Shown here piece after piece: positions 16,900-25,575 of a stretch of DNA of 64,000 bases. The stretch covers positions 422,676-486,675 of the forward strand of contig NZ_NSFT01000004.1 of NCBI RefSeq assembly GCF_002294725.1, given 5' to 3'. The stretch's first letter is position 1; every line of letters starts with the position of its first letter. Both the position numbers and the translations under genes were made by a program. This DNA comes from Mesorhizobium sp. WSM4313. GTDB lineage: Bacteria > Pseudomonadota > Alphaproteobacteria > Rhizobiales > Rhizobiaceae. The notes beneath the pieces were generated by a model. The model was not told where the DNA came from. It made no database searches and saw only the letters and a program-made list of their open reading frames with translations.

Positions 16900-17994
16900 C
16901 TATTGTCCTCCGTCCGGAAGGAGGAAACCCTTTTCCGCCGGCCAGGTCAGCCAGACGGAATTGCCTTTGCTCAGCGCCGCGGCCGCGACCTCGTTCGGCA
17001 CCGATACGGTGACCTTGGCGCCCTGGCGCGTGGTGAGGTCGAGCTTGGTCGCGGCACCGAGATAAGTCGAGGCGACGGCCGTCGCAGCAATGCCGTTTTG
17101 GTTGGCGAACGCTTCCGGCGCGATCGACATGTCCTCGGGGCGGATGGCGAGGATGGCGTCGCCTTTGATCGCCTCGGCCTTGCAGCGCATGTTGACCGCG
17201 CGGTCTTCGCAGAGCCCGGTCGCGCCATTGTCGGCGGGGCGCACGCCTTTCACCGGCAGCATGTTGATCTCGCCCAGGAACTCGGCGACGAAGCGGTTGG
17301 TCGGCCGGTTATAAACCTCGTCTGGCCTGCCGACCTGCAACAGCTTGCCATGATTGAAGATGGCGACGCGCGACGACAGCGCCAGCGCCTCGCTCTGGTC
17401 GTGCGTGACGAAAACGAAGGTGGTGCCGGTCTCCTGGTGCAGCCGCTTCATCTCGGCCTGCATCTGGCCGCGCAGGCTCTTGTCCAGCGCCGAGAACGGC
17501 TCGTCGAGCAAGAGCACCCCCGGCTCGAACACCAGCGCGCGGGCCAGCGCCACGCGCTGCTGCTGGCCGCCGGAAAGCTGCGCCGGCAGCTTCTTCTCGT
17601 GGCCCTTGAGACCGACGCGTTCGATCATCTCGCCGACAAGGTTTTTGATCTCTGCGGCGGATTTCTTGCGCACCTTGAGCGGGAAGGCGATGTTCTGCTC
17701 GACGCTCATATGCGGGAACAAAGCATAGCCCTGGAACACCATGCCGGCGGCGCGTTGCTCGGCCGGCCGGTTGGTGATGTCGACACCGTCGCTGAAAAGC
17801 TTGCCTTCGCTCGGCTGCACGAAGCCGGCGAGGATCATCAGGAAGGTGGTCTTGCCGGAACCGGATGGTCCGAGCAGCGTGAGGAATTCGCCGCGGCCGA
17901 TATCGAGCGTCAGATTATCGAGCGCCCGGAACGAGCCGAAGCTCTTGCCGATCCCGTTCGCCTTGATCTCTGCGGCCCGGCCGGGTTGCTGCAT
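16900..17994 (-). CDS. ABC transporter ATP-binding protein, PotA-like
   Basis: A 364-residue ATPase of the spermidine/iron(III) class. Walker A GPSGSGKTT, Q-loop FQGYALFPHM, signature LSGGQQQRVALARAL, Walker B VLLLDEPFSALD and the H-loop FVTHDQSEAL are all present. The C-terminal 120 residues form the TOBE-type regulatory domain (ILAIRPEDM). The ATG at 17994 is chosen because GAGGCAGG lies directly before it and the N-terminus then matches relatives. It is the first transporter gene after the LysR gene. Confidence 0.92.
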   Translation of the reverse strand: MQQPGRAAEIKANGIGKSFGSFRALDNLTLDIGRGEFLTLLGPSGSGKTTFLMILAGFVQPSEGKLFSDGVDITNRPAEQRAAGMVFQGYALFPHMSVEQNIAFPLKVRKKSAAEIKNLVGEMIERVGLKGHEKKLPAQLSGGQQQRVALARALVFEPGVLLLDEPFSALDKSLRGQMQAEMKRLHQETGTTFVFVTHDQSEALALSSRVAIFNHGKLLQVGRPDEVYNRPTNRFVAEFLGEINMLPVKGVRPADNGATGLCEDRAVNMRCKAEAIKGDAILAIRPEDMSIAPEAFANQNGIAATAVASTYLGAATKLDLTTRQGAKVTVSVPNEVAAAALSKGNSVWLTWPAEKGFLLPDGGQ

Positions 17995-18123
17995 CCTGCC
18001 TCTATCCTCACCGTCAAGCCAAATCGTAGGCACGGCTGCGGCTCACCGCAACCGAATAGTTTTCGCCTGATCGGCAAATTTGATTCACGCGTGGTGCGGA
18101 GCGGCGACGCGGCAGCGCCCATC

Positions 18124-19020
18124 TCAATACTTAGCCAGACTGCTCTCCGACAGCTTCGCCCTCAGCCAGTCGCCGAAGGCATTGAGCACCGGGTGCCCCG
18201 CCTTGGCGTGCTCGAAGACCAGAAAATAGGAGCGCGGCGACGGGACGGTCGCCTCGAACGGCTTGACCAGCCGGCCCTCGCTCAGCGCCTGGCGGCCGGT
18301 CAGCTCGTCGCCGAGCGCAATCCCCTGGCCGGCGATTGCCGCCGAAAAGACCAGATTCATATCGGAAAAGAAGATGCCGCCTTCGGTATCGGGATTTTCA
18401 ACCTTGGACAGCGCCAGCCAGCGCGCCCAGTCCTCGGTGTCGGAAAGATGCAGGAGGTTGGCGCGCAGCACGTCGGCGGGTTTGGAAAAACCGCCGACCT
18501 TGTTGAGCAGTCTCGGGCTGCAAAGCGGCGTGAAGGAGACTTCGCACAGCAGTTCCACCGCCCGGTTCGGCCAGTTGCCGACGCCGAAGGCGATGAAGGC
18601 GTCGGCATCCGGATTGCTGACATCGTCGAGCCGCCGCGGCGTGAGCACCGAGAGCGTCACGTCCGGATACATCTGCTGGAACTCGCCGATATGCGTGCAC
18701 AGGAACATCGAGGCGAAGCCCGGCGGGCAGGAGATAGCGAAGGAGCCGCCGACGCCGGCGCCGCTGTTCTGAGTCCTCGCATCGCCAAGCACGGTCAGCG
18801 CCTTTCGGACGTCGGCCGCGTAGCGCTGGCCGCGCGGCGTCAGCGCCACGCCCTTGCCGATGCGCTGCAGGAGATCGAAGCCGAGGTCGCGCTCAAGCAG
18901 CCTCAGCTGATGCGAAACCGCGCTGCGGGTGAGGTGGAGTTCGTCGGCGGCGCGCCAGACGCTGCCGTGACGGGCGAAGCTGTCGAGGGCGCGCAGCGCC
19001 TGCGTGGATGGTATTCGCAA
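18124..19020 (-). CDS. LysR family regulator, GcvA-like
   Basis: A 298-residue LysR protein. The N-terminal helix-turn-helix is ALDSFARHGSVWRAADELHLTRSAVSHQLRLLE-like (about residues 10-42), followed by a ligand-binding domain. The resemblance is to GcvA-type members that start with P-S-x-x-ALR. It is divergent from the M20 amidohydrolase gene with 82 bases between start codons, and upstream of the importer operon, so it is the likely regulator of both sides. Confidence 0.92.
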   Translation of the reverse strand: MRIPSTQALRALDSFARHGSVWRAADELHLTRSAVSHQLRLLERDLGFDLLQRIGKGVALTPRGQRYAADVRKALTVLGDARTQNSGAGVGGSFAISCPPGFASMFLCTHIGEFQQMYPDVTLSVLTPRRLDDVSNPDADAFIAFGVGNWPNRAVELLCEVSFTPLCSPRLLNKVGGFSKPADVLRANLLHLSDTEDWARWLALSKVENPDTEGGIFFSDMNLVFSAAIAGQGIALGDELTGRQALSEGRLVKPFEATVPSPRSYFLVFEHAKAGHPVLNAFGDWLRAKLSESSLAKY

Positions 19021-19102
19021 GAGGCCTCAGGTGAACCGAATTTGCACGAGCCGGGAAAACATATCACTTTTTGATGCGCGGCTTCACTGCTTTCTTTTAA
19101 GC

Positions 19103-20695
19103 ATGGACAAACCGGTGACGACTTCAGCGCAAGAAACCGCGCTTGCCTGCATCGACAGCATCCAGCCGCTGCTCTCGGCCTGGACACGCACCATCTTCGA
19201 TTTCGGCGAGACCGCCTGGCGCGAGTACCAGTCGGCGGCCTGGTATGTGGATCGGCTGAAGCGCGAGGGCTTCTCGGTCGAGGAAGGCTCGGGCGGCATG
19301 CCCACGGCCTTCTGCGCCCATTGGACGAATGGCGACGGCCCCGTGATCGGCATGTATGGCGAATACGACGCCGTGCCCGGCAATTGCCAGGACGCAGCGA
19401 CGGTGAAACGCGCGCGGCCGGGCCTTGGGCAGGAGGCGGGTGGCCATACCGATCCGCATTCGGGCCTCGGCATCGGCAGCCTCGGCGGGCTTTTGGCCAC
19501 CAAGGCGGCGATGCTGGAGCACGGCATCACGGGCGCGCTGCGCTTCACCGGCGAGCCGGCCGAGAAGGTGCGGGGCTCCAAGCCGATCCATGCTGCCAAG
19601 GGCTATTATGACGGCCTTGCCGGCATGATCTCCTTCCATCCCTTCTACATGCTGCCGCTCTGCAACACCGCGCGGTGGGACACGCATTGCGGCGCCGCCT
19701 ATGCGATGATCTACCGCTTCATCTGCGACGAACCGGAAAATTGGGTTCGCGCCAGCGACGCAGCACCCATCCCGCAGGCGCATTCGGCGGTCAGGGCGCC
19801 CGGCGCCAATGACGCGCTGATGATGATGTACATGGCGTCCAAGGCGCTGCGCGATTCCATGCTCACGCATCAAGGCGGCTGGTCGATCAGCGAGGCGATC
19901 CTGACGGCAGGGCAGGCGACCGCCGACAACCTTCCGGCCGGCCTTGCCGAGATCCAGTACATGATCCGCGTGCCGACCATTGCCATGGCCGAGCAGGTGA
20001 CTACCGTTCTCGACCGCAACGCGCAAGCCGCGGCGAAGATGAGCGGCTGCCGCTACGAGCGCCATTGGGTGTCGAAGTCGCGACCCGGTCTCGCCAACCA
20101 CGCCATGGCCGACATCACCTATCAGTCACTCTCGATGGTCGGCGCGCCGCGCTGGAGCGAGGAGGCGAGGGCGATCGCCCGCGAGGTCCAGGTCAATGCA
20201 GGCGGCGAGGCGACGGAAAATCCGTTCATCGACGAGCTGGAACAGCTGATTTCGCCGCAAGAGGCCGAAGCGATCCTGCGCCGCGATCTGCCGCCATCGC
20301 AGGTTAATTCCACTTCCGACGATTACACCGACATGAGCTGGCATGCGCCGACATCGCGTTTCTACATCGCCCGTCCGGCGCTGCGCGCAGCCGCCGGCTA
20401 CACCTATCCGGCCTGGGCGATGAATGCGCTGGGCGGCATCCCCGCCACCATCGATCCGATGGTCACCTGCGCCGCCAAGACGGTGGCGCTGACGGCGCTG
20501 CGCCTGCTGGAAGACAAGGCCGCGCGTGACGCTGCCATGGACGAGTTCGTCAGGCGAACCGGCGGAGGGGTCGGCGGCTCGAACTGGATCGCGCCGCTCT
20601 GCGACTACGAACCGCCGATCAACTTCCGCTGGCCCGAATATGTCACCACGCCGCGCGGGCGCGACTGGTGGATCCCGGCCGCCTCCATCTCATGA
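19103..20695 (+). CDS. M20 family amidohydrolase/peptidase
   Basis: A 530-residue zinc-dependent hydrolase of the AbgB-like M20 group. The catalytic Asp is in MYGEYDAVPG, a metal-ligand His/Asp cluster in GHTDPHSGLGIGSL, and a Glu-bearing FTGEPAEKVRGSKP follows. It should hydrolyse an amide or peptide bond of an acylated amino compound. The ATG at 19103 starts the conserved region; an ATG 99 bases upstream overlaps the LysR start and is less likely. It is about 100 residues longer than classical AbgB. It is followed by the amidinotransferase-fold gene after 30 bases. Confidence 0.87.
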   Translation: MDKPVTTSAQETALACIDSIQPLLSAWTRTIFDFGETAWREYQSAAWYVDRLKREGFSVEEGSGGMPTAFCAHWTNGDGPVIGMYGEYDAVPGNCQDAATVKRARPGLGQEAGGHTDPHSGLGIGSLGGLLATKAAMLEHGITGALRFTGEPAEKVRGSKPIHAAKGYYDGLAGMISFHPFYMLPLCNTARWDTHCGAAYAMIYRFICDEPENWVRASDAAPIPQAHSAVRAPGANDALMMMYMASKALRDSMLTHQGGWSISEAILTAGQATADNLPAGLAEIQYMIRVPTIAMAEQVTTVLDRNAQAAAKMSGCRYERHWVSKSRPGLANHAMADITYQSLSMVGAPRWSEEARAIAREVQVNAGGEATENPFIDELEQLISPQEAEAILRRDLPPSQVNSTSDDYTDMSWHAPTSRFYIARPALRAAAGYTYPAWAMNALGGIPATIDPMVTCAAKTVALTALRLLEDKAARDAAMDEFVRRTGGGVGGSNWIAPLCDYEPPINFRWPEYVTTPRGRDWWIPAASIS

Positions 20696-20725
20696 CACGA
20701 AACAAACCATCCCGAGGAGAACACC

Positions 20726-21658
20726 ATGACCGTCCATGACCGCATCGTCGCCGAGCCGTTCTCGCTGCAGCGCCGCAACCCCAATGGCGGCACCAAGCCG
20801 CTGACCGCCTGGGGCTTCGCCAACGAGACTGACGTGCTGACCGACGTGCTGCTCGGCTCGCCGAACTTCCTCCGTCACCTGTCGACCAGCTCGCTGTCGC
20901 GCAAGCATCTGCGCGAGGCGCCTTGCAACATCCAGATCGCGCAGGCGCAGCACAAGGACCTTGTCGCGGCCTATGAGCATTTCGGCGTCAACATCCACTG
21001 GCACGAGCCGACGCCGGAACTGCCGATGCAGGTCTATTCGCGCGATTCCAGCGTGATGACTCCCTACGGCGCCTTCATCACCGCCATGGCCAACTGGTGG
21101 CGGCGCGGCGAGAATTATGCGGCCATCCGCACCTATGAGAAGCTCGGCATCCCGATCTACGACATGGTGACCGCCGGCACCTTCGAAGGCGGCGATTTCA
21201 ACGTCATCGAGGAGGGCGTGGTGCTGATCGGCTGCGGCGGTGCCCGCACGCAGGAAGAAGGTGCGCGTCAGGTGCAGGCCTGGTTCGACAAGGAAGGCTG
21301 GGAGACGCGGCTCGCCTTCATCGACGAATATTACGTCCATATCGATCTGATGGTGGTGCCGATCGCCGAGAAGCTCACCGCCGTCTGCCTCGCCTGCACC
21401 GAGCCCGGCATCGTCGACTGGCTGAAGGGCAAGGGCCACGAGATCATCGACGTGCCCTTTCAGGACACGATGGCGCTGGGTTGCAACTTCATGTCGCTCG
21501 GCAAGGACAGGGTGATCGCGCCAACGTCGAGCAAGACGCTGATCGGCCAGCTGAAGGCGCGGGGATTCGAGGTCGCCGCCATCGATATGAGCGAGATCTC
21601 CAAGACCGGCGGCGGCATCCACTGTATGGCGCAGGCGCTGAAGCGGGTGCCGGCATAA
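20726..21658 (+). CDS. Amidinotransferase-fold hydrolase (DDAH/arginine deiminase-like)
   Basis: A 310-residue protein of the guanidino-group-modifying superfamily. The motifs are in the right order: the Asp of MQVYSRDSSVMTPYGA, FEGGDFNVI with the acidic pair, the catalytic His of YYVHIDLMVVP, and the nucleophilic Cys in GGGIHCMAQAL near the C-terminus. Such enzymes hydrolyse guanidino groups, for example dimethylarginine to citrulline plus an amine, through a thiouronium intermediate. The exact substrate is uncertain. CCCGAGGAG precedes the ATG at 20726, and the gene is in one unit with the M20 hydrolase. Confidence 0.87.
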   Translation: MTVHDRIVAEPFSLQRRNPNGGTKPLTAWGFANETDVLTDVLLGSPNFLRHLSTSSLSRKHLREAPCNIQIAQAQHKDLVAAYEHFGVNIHWHEPTPELPMQVYSRDSSVMTPYGAFITAMANWWRRGENYAAIRTYEKLGIPIYDMVTAGTFEGGDFNVIEEGVVLIGCGGARTQEEGARQVQAWFDKEGWETRLAFIDEYYVHIDLMVVPIAEKLTAVCLACTEPGIVDWLKGKGHEIIDVPFQDTMALGCNFMSLGKDRVIAPTSSKTLIGQLKARGFEVAAIDMSEISKTGGGIHCMAQALKRVPA

Positions 21659-21700
21659 CGGATTTCGAAGCTCGGCAGTTGCCGGCGACAAAAGCTTATC

Positions 21701-21720
21701 CCCTGGCCGTGGGGCCAGGG
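21701..21720 (+). terminator. Hairpin after the amidinotransferase-fold gene
   Basis: CCCTGGCC (21701-21708) pairs with GGCCAGGG (21713-21720) around GTGG, followed by TATTT. It may end the M20/hydrolase transcript, or act as an attenuator ahead of the short leader frame at 21751. Confidence 0.5.
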
Positions 21721-21750
21721 TATTTGGCCCTGCCTGTCAGGAGACTTGCC

Positions 21751-21783
21751 ATGTCCGTTCCGATCATTCTGGCCCTGCGCTAG
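21751..21783 (+). CDS. Possible 10-residue leader peptide
   Basis: A short frame MSVPIILALR with stop has a good ribosome site (CAGGAG, seven bases before the ATG). It lies between the hairpin at 21701 and the BKACE gene at 21817. Such short, well-initiated frames can couple translation to a downstream gene. No conservation can be checked here, so it may be chance. Confidence 0.3.
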   Translation: MSVPIILALR

Positions 21784-21816
21784 TCTCCGGCCAGCCGAAA
21801 CAGGATCGCCGCAACG

Positions 21817-22539
21817 ATGATCGTCCAGGCCTGCATCAACGGCGCACGAGCCGCCGATTTCCACCTCGCATTGCCGCTCGATCCTGGGGCGATGGCGCGC
21901 GATGCCGCGGCCTCGATCGCGGCGGGCGCGGCCGAGCTGCACGTGCACGCGCGCGGCGCCGACGGTCGGGAGAGCCTGGCGCCAGAGGCGATGGACAGCA
22001 CGGTCGCGGCACTGCGCCGCGCCTGTCCGGGCACGCTGATCGGCGTTTCCACCGGCGCCTGGATCGAGAAGGACGATTTGCGCACGCTGGTTGCCATCTC
22101 TGCCTGGCGCGAACTGCCCGACTATGCCTCGGTCAATCTCAGCGAGACGGCGGCCCCCGTCGTCATGGAAAGTCTGCGCCAGCGCGGCATCGGCATTGAG
22201 GCGGGGTTGGCCTCCATTGCCGACGCCGAGCGCCTGGTCGGCCTCGACCATGGCGGGCGGGTGCTGCGCGTGCTGGTCGAGATTTCCGAGCAGGCGCTGG
22301 ATGAAGCCTTTGCCGTGGCAGACGGCATCGAGACCGTGCTGGAGCGCGCCGGCATCCGCCGCTCCATCCTGCTGCATGGCGAGAACGCCACGGTATGGCC
22401 GTTCGTGGAAAGGGCGGCTGCGCGGAAGCTGTCGACGCGGGTCGGGCTGGAGGACGGCAAGGAATTGCCGGACGGAAGCGTGGCGGACGGCAACGCCGCG
22501 CTAGTGGCTGCGGCGGTGGCGATTTACCGCGCTCGGTGA
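21817..22539 (+). CDS. BKACE family protein (beta-keto acid cleavage enzyme, DUF849)
   Basis: A 240-residue protein of the beta-keto acid cleavage family, which uses acetyl-CoA and zinc to split beta-keto acids such as 3-keto-5-aminohexanoate from lysine fermentation. Seen are the ACINGARAADFH start, AGAAELHVHARG with the metal-binding HVH, VSTGAWI, and SVNLSETAA. A late LLHGENATVWPF is also typical. It is shorter than the usual 270-310 residues, as in some rhizobial members. Its place downstream of the M20 and guanidino hydrolase genes suggests a later step in the same breakdown route. Confidence 0.82.
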   Translation: MIVQACINGARAADFHLALPLDPGAMARDAAASIAAGAAELHVHARGADGRESLAPEAMDSTVAALRRACPGTLIGVSTGAWIEKDDLRTLVAISAWRELPDYASVNLSETAAPVVMESLRQRGIGIEAGLASIADAERLVGLDHGGRVLRVLVEISEQALDEAFAVADGIETVLERAGIRRSILLHGENATVWPFVERAAARKLSTRVGLEDGKELPDGSVADGNAALVAAAVAIYRAR

Positions 22540-22546
22540 TCTTGTT

Positions 22547-22662
22547 CCTCGCCTCCACGAAGTGGGGGAGAGGTGGCTCGGCGAAGCCGAGACGGAGAGG
22601 GGGAGACCCCCTCTCCGTCCGCTTCGCGGACACCTCTCCCCCGCCTTTGGCGGGGGAGAGGA
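22547..22662. repeat. Intergenic palindromic repeat, copy A
   Basis: About 116 bases between the BKACE gene and the convergent ThuB-like gene. The unit begins CCTCGCCTCCACG and ends GGCGGGGGAGAGGA, and contains the inner hairpin GGCTCGG-CGAA-GCCGAG and a central GAGAGGGGGAG/CCCCCTCTCC pairing. Its reverse complement matches copy B at 42247-42373 closely over nearly its full length. Such elements are dispersed in rhizobial chromosomes. Confidence 0.8.
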
Positions 22663-22667
22663 AAGCG

Positions 22668-23726
22668 CTACTGCGTATCCGCGATGGCCCTCAACTCCGC
22701 CCGCTTCTCGTCCGACACCACGGCAAGGTCCAGCACCTTCTGCAGGCCCGCCGCGTGGCGGAAGGTCGGCTCGGTCTGCGCGCCGCTCTTCACCGCCTCG
22801 ACAAAGCGCTGGTAGTTGGTCGGCACCGTGCCGGCGTCGAGCTCTTCCCATTTGGCGCTCTCGACATTGTCGCCGACGCAAGCCCTCAGCATCGAGCCCT
22901 CGAGATTGTGCACCACCTCGATGCCGCCCTTGTCGCCATGGATGCGCAGGCGCAACTCGTTGATGTGGCCGGTGGCCCAGCGGCTGGCATGCACCACGCC
23001 GAAGGCGCCGTTGGCGAAGTCGAGCGTCATGGCGAAACTGTCGTTGGCGTCGAGCTGGTACTCGCCGATGCGGTTGCCCGGCGCCTTGTCGAAGGCGCGC
23101 AGCCTGCAGAAGACATGGTCGATATCGAGCGCCGCGCCATAGCTGGCGAAATCGAGGATGTGGATGCCGACATCGCCGAGCACGCCGTTCGAGCCGTGGC
23201 CGCGCGACAGCCGCCACAGCCATTTCGGATCGGTGCGCCAGTCGCCCCAGAATTTCGACACCAGCCAGCTCTGTAGGTAGGACGCCTCGACATGGCGCAC
23301 CGTGCCGATCTCGCCGGCCTGCACCATCCGGCGCGCCTTCTGCAACGCGGCGACGTTGCGATAGGTGAGATTGACCATGTTGACGATGCCGGCGGCTTCT
23401 GCGGCATCGGCCATTTCGTTGGCTTTGCGGAAATTTTCCGCCAGCGGCTTCTCGCACAGCACCGGCTTGCCGGCGGCGACCAGCGCCATGGTGGTCGGAT
23501 GATGGATGCGGTCGGGCGTGACATTGGCAACCGCGTCGAAATCGCCCCAGTCGAGCGCCGCCTCCAGCGAGGTGAAGCGCTTCGGGATCTTGTAGGCGTC
23601 GGCATATTCGCCGACGCGGGCCGCATCGACATCGACGGCGCCGACGATGTCGACGCCCTCGATCGCGCCGAAGCGGCGGGCATGTTCCTGCGCCATCCAG
23701 CCGGTACCGAGTATCAAAAGCCGCAT
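22668..23726 (-). CDS. Gfo/Idh/MocA family oxidoreductase, ThuB-like
   Basis: A 352-residue NAD(P)-dependent sugar oxidoreductase. The Rossmann motif GTGWMAQEHARR opens the protein, followed by the family's VTPDRIHHPTTMALVAAG and the catalytic Lys in LCEKPLAENF. The C-terminal alpha/beta domain follows (DVGIHILDFASYG with the conserved Asp-x3-His). Next on the same strand is a ThuA-type gene; in Sinorhizobium thuA and thuB act together on trehalose or related disaccharides through 3-keto intermediates. Here no sugar ABC transporter accompanies them, so the substrate is open. Confidence 0.85.
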   Translation of the reverse strand: MRLLILGTGWMAQEHARRFGAIEGVDIVGAVDVDAARVGEYADAYKIPKRFTSLEAALDWGDFDAVANVTPDRIHHPTTMALVAAGKPVLCEKPLAENFRKANEMADAAEAAGIVNMVNLTYRNVAALQKARRMVQAGEIGTVRHVEASYLQSWLVSKFWGDWRTDPKWLWRLSRGHGSNGVLGDVGIHILDFASYGAALDIDHVFCRLRAFDKAPGNRIGEYQLDANDSFAMTLDFANGAFGVVHASRWATGHINELRLRIHGDKGGIEVVHNLEGSMLRACVGDNVESAKWEELDAGTVPTNYQRFVEAVKSGAQTEPTFRHAAGLQKVLDLAVVSDEKRAELRAIADTQ

Positions 23727-23827
23727 TTTTTGTCCCTTTGAGCGATTTGGTTCGATTCAACAACGGGGGGAGAATGTGACCCGGGCGCTGTTTTGGCGCA
23801 ATCCCAAACGAAGCGGAGAGGCGCTTT

Positions 23828-24613
23828 TTAGCGGAAACCGGCCTCGCCATGCGCATGCAGCTTGGGCCCGCGCTCCTCGATCGGCTCCAGCGCCTTTTCC
23901 ACCGGCACGTTCGGCGCGTCGAGGATGGCGGGCTTCGCTCCTTGCGGGTTGTGCGCCCACTTCACCGCATTGCGCAGCACCTTCTGCACGGTGGCGTCGT
24001 GATAGGTCGGATAGGTTTCGTGTCCGGGGCGGAAGTAGAAGACATTGCCGGCGCCGCGCCGGTAGGTGAGGCCCGAGCGGAACACCTCGCCGCCCTGGAA
24101 CCAGGAGATGAAGACGGTTTCCAGCGGCTCCGGCACGGCGAACTGCTCGCCATACATCTCCTCGTTCTCGAGCTCGAAGAACTCGCCGATGCCTTCGGCG
24201 ATGGGATGGCTTGGGCTCGTCACCCAGAGCCGCTCGCGCTCGCCGGCCTCGCGCCACTTCAGCGTGCAGGGCGTGCCCATCAGCCGCTTGAAGATCTTCG
24301 AGAAATGGCCGGAATGCAGCACGATCAGCCCCATGCCTTCGAAGACCCTGCGCGCTACGCGCTCGACCACCTCGTCGGCCACCGCGCCATGGTCCTTGTG
24401 ACCCCACCAGACGAGCACGTCGGTTTCGGCTAGGCGGGATTGGGGCAGGCCGTGCTCCGGCTGCTCCAGCGTCGCGGTCGAGGCGGAGATTGCCTTGTCG
24501 GCGGAGAGCGCCTTGGCGATGGTCGCGTGCATGCCTTCCGGATAGATCGAGGCCACCACCTCATTGGTCCGCTCGTGGATGTTCTCGCCCCAGACGACAG
24601 CGCGAATTGTCAT
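23828..24613 (-). CDS. thuA: ThuA-like trehalose utilization protein
   Basis: A 261-residue member of the ThuA family, a class I glutamine-amidotransferase-like fold. Visible are [11 protein letters not shown] at the start, [27 protein letters not shown], and HPIAEGI with the late [15 protein letters not shown]. ThuA of Sinorhizobium is needed for normal trehalose use; its chemistry is related to 3-keto-sugar isomerisation. The ATG at 24613 has GAGG upstream. The pairing with a Gfo/Idh gene matches the thuAB arrangement, with about 100 bases between them. Confidence 0.85.
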   Translation of the reverse strand: MTIRAVVWGENIHERTNEVVASIYPEGMHATIAKALSADKAISASTATLEQPEHGLPQSRLAETDVLVWWGHKDHGAVADEVVERVARRVFEGMGLIVLHSGHFSKIFKRLMGTPCTLKWREAGERERLWVTSPSHPIAEGIGEFFELENEEMYGEQFAVPEPLETVFISWFQGGEVFRSGLTYRRGAGNVFYFRPGHETYPTYHDATVQKVLRNAVKWAHNPQGAKPAILDAPNVPVEKALEPIEERGPKLHAHGEAGFR

Positions 24614-24814
24614 GGATTGCCTCGTGAGTGATTGGGAGCCGCCCCGCGCCATAGATAGCGCCTTCGCCCGGCATTGGAAGCGGTTTTCGTAATGCGGTGA
24701 ATGCCTGTGGAGTTATCAACCTGTGGCCTGCGCCGCTACGCTCCTTGCTTCGCGCTGGATGATGAGTTCGCGAGGCCGATTGGCAAGCTTCCCTTCCCGT
24801 GCGCAATATTGGCC

Positions 24815-25573
24815 ATGGGCGAAGTGCTTGTAGGCGCAGCGATCTTTGCTTGTCTGGCCGGGGCCTCGCTGGTCAGCCTGATGGTGCACGAGCGTTTCCC
24901 TGCTCACCACCTTCAGGACGACACCAGCGCGGTGGTGCGGCTTGCCGCGAACCTGTTCGTGGTGATGTCGTCGCTTATGCTCGGCCTGATGATCAATTCA
25001 GCCAAGAACACATTCGAGGCCATCAACGGTAACGTCCACACCTTCGCCACCGATCTCATCCTGCTTGATCGAACGCTTCGACATTACGGACCGGAAGCAG
25101 ACAGTGCCCGGCAATCGCTGACCGCATACGTCCAGCGCGTAGTCGACACCTCTGCCGCCGACAGCGACACGACCGTCGTCCCGAACAGGTTGGCGGAACT
25201 GCTGCTCAACCAAGTCGGCGACATTCTGGCGGGATTGACGCCGGCGGATGCTAGGCAGACCGCCGCACAACAGGCCGCGACACAGCAACTGCAGAGGCTG
25301 ATCGAGCAGCGCTGGATACTGGCCGAACAGTCCGAGGGCGCCATACCCGCGCCGCTGATCGTTCTGCTCGTCGCCTGGCTGACGCTGATCTTCGCCAGCT
25401 TCGGCTTCCGGGCGCCGCGCAACGGCACCATCGTCTTCACCTGCCTCGTTTCCGGGGCGCTGGTCGCCGCGGCGATCTATCTGATCGTCGACATGGACAG
25501 CCCGTTCTCAGGCCCGATCCAGGTCTCGCCGGCGCCCCTGCAACGGGCGCTGGCTGAACTGACGACGCAATGA
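24815..25573 (+). CDS. DUF4239-like membrane protein
   Basis: A 252-residue inner-membrane protein with helices near the start (VLVGAAIFACLAGASLVSLMVH), at LAANLFVVMSSLMLGLMINS, and two at the end (IVLLVAWLTLIFASF and TCLVSGALVAAAIYLIVDMD). The central region is soluble and helical. The pattern of SLMLGLMINSAK and a late FASFGFRAPRN agrees with DUF4239, a family related to bestrophin-like proteins. The ATG at 24815 was preferred over an upstream frame of 38 more residues that looks non-coding. Function is unknown. Confidence 0.7.
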   Translation: MGEVLVGAAIFACLAGASLVSLMVHERFPAHHLQDDTSAVVRLAANLFVVMSSLMLGLMINSAKNTFEAINGNVHTFATDLILLDRTLRHYGPEADSARQSLTAYVQRVVDTSAADSDTTVVPNRLAELLLNQVGDILAGLTPADARQTAAQQAATQQLQRLIEQRWILAEQSEGAIPAPLIVLLVAWLTLIFASFGFRAPRNGTIVFTCLVSGALVAAAIYLIVDMDSPFSGPIQVSPAPLQRALAELTTQ

Positions 25574-25575
25574 GT

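Noticed and set aside
16840..19074. 744-residue plus-strand frame across the ATPase and LysR genes
   Set aside because: The opposite strand codes two intact, recognisable proteins there. The frame has no family features and is a composition shadow.
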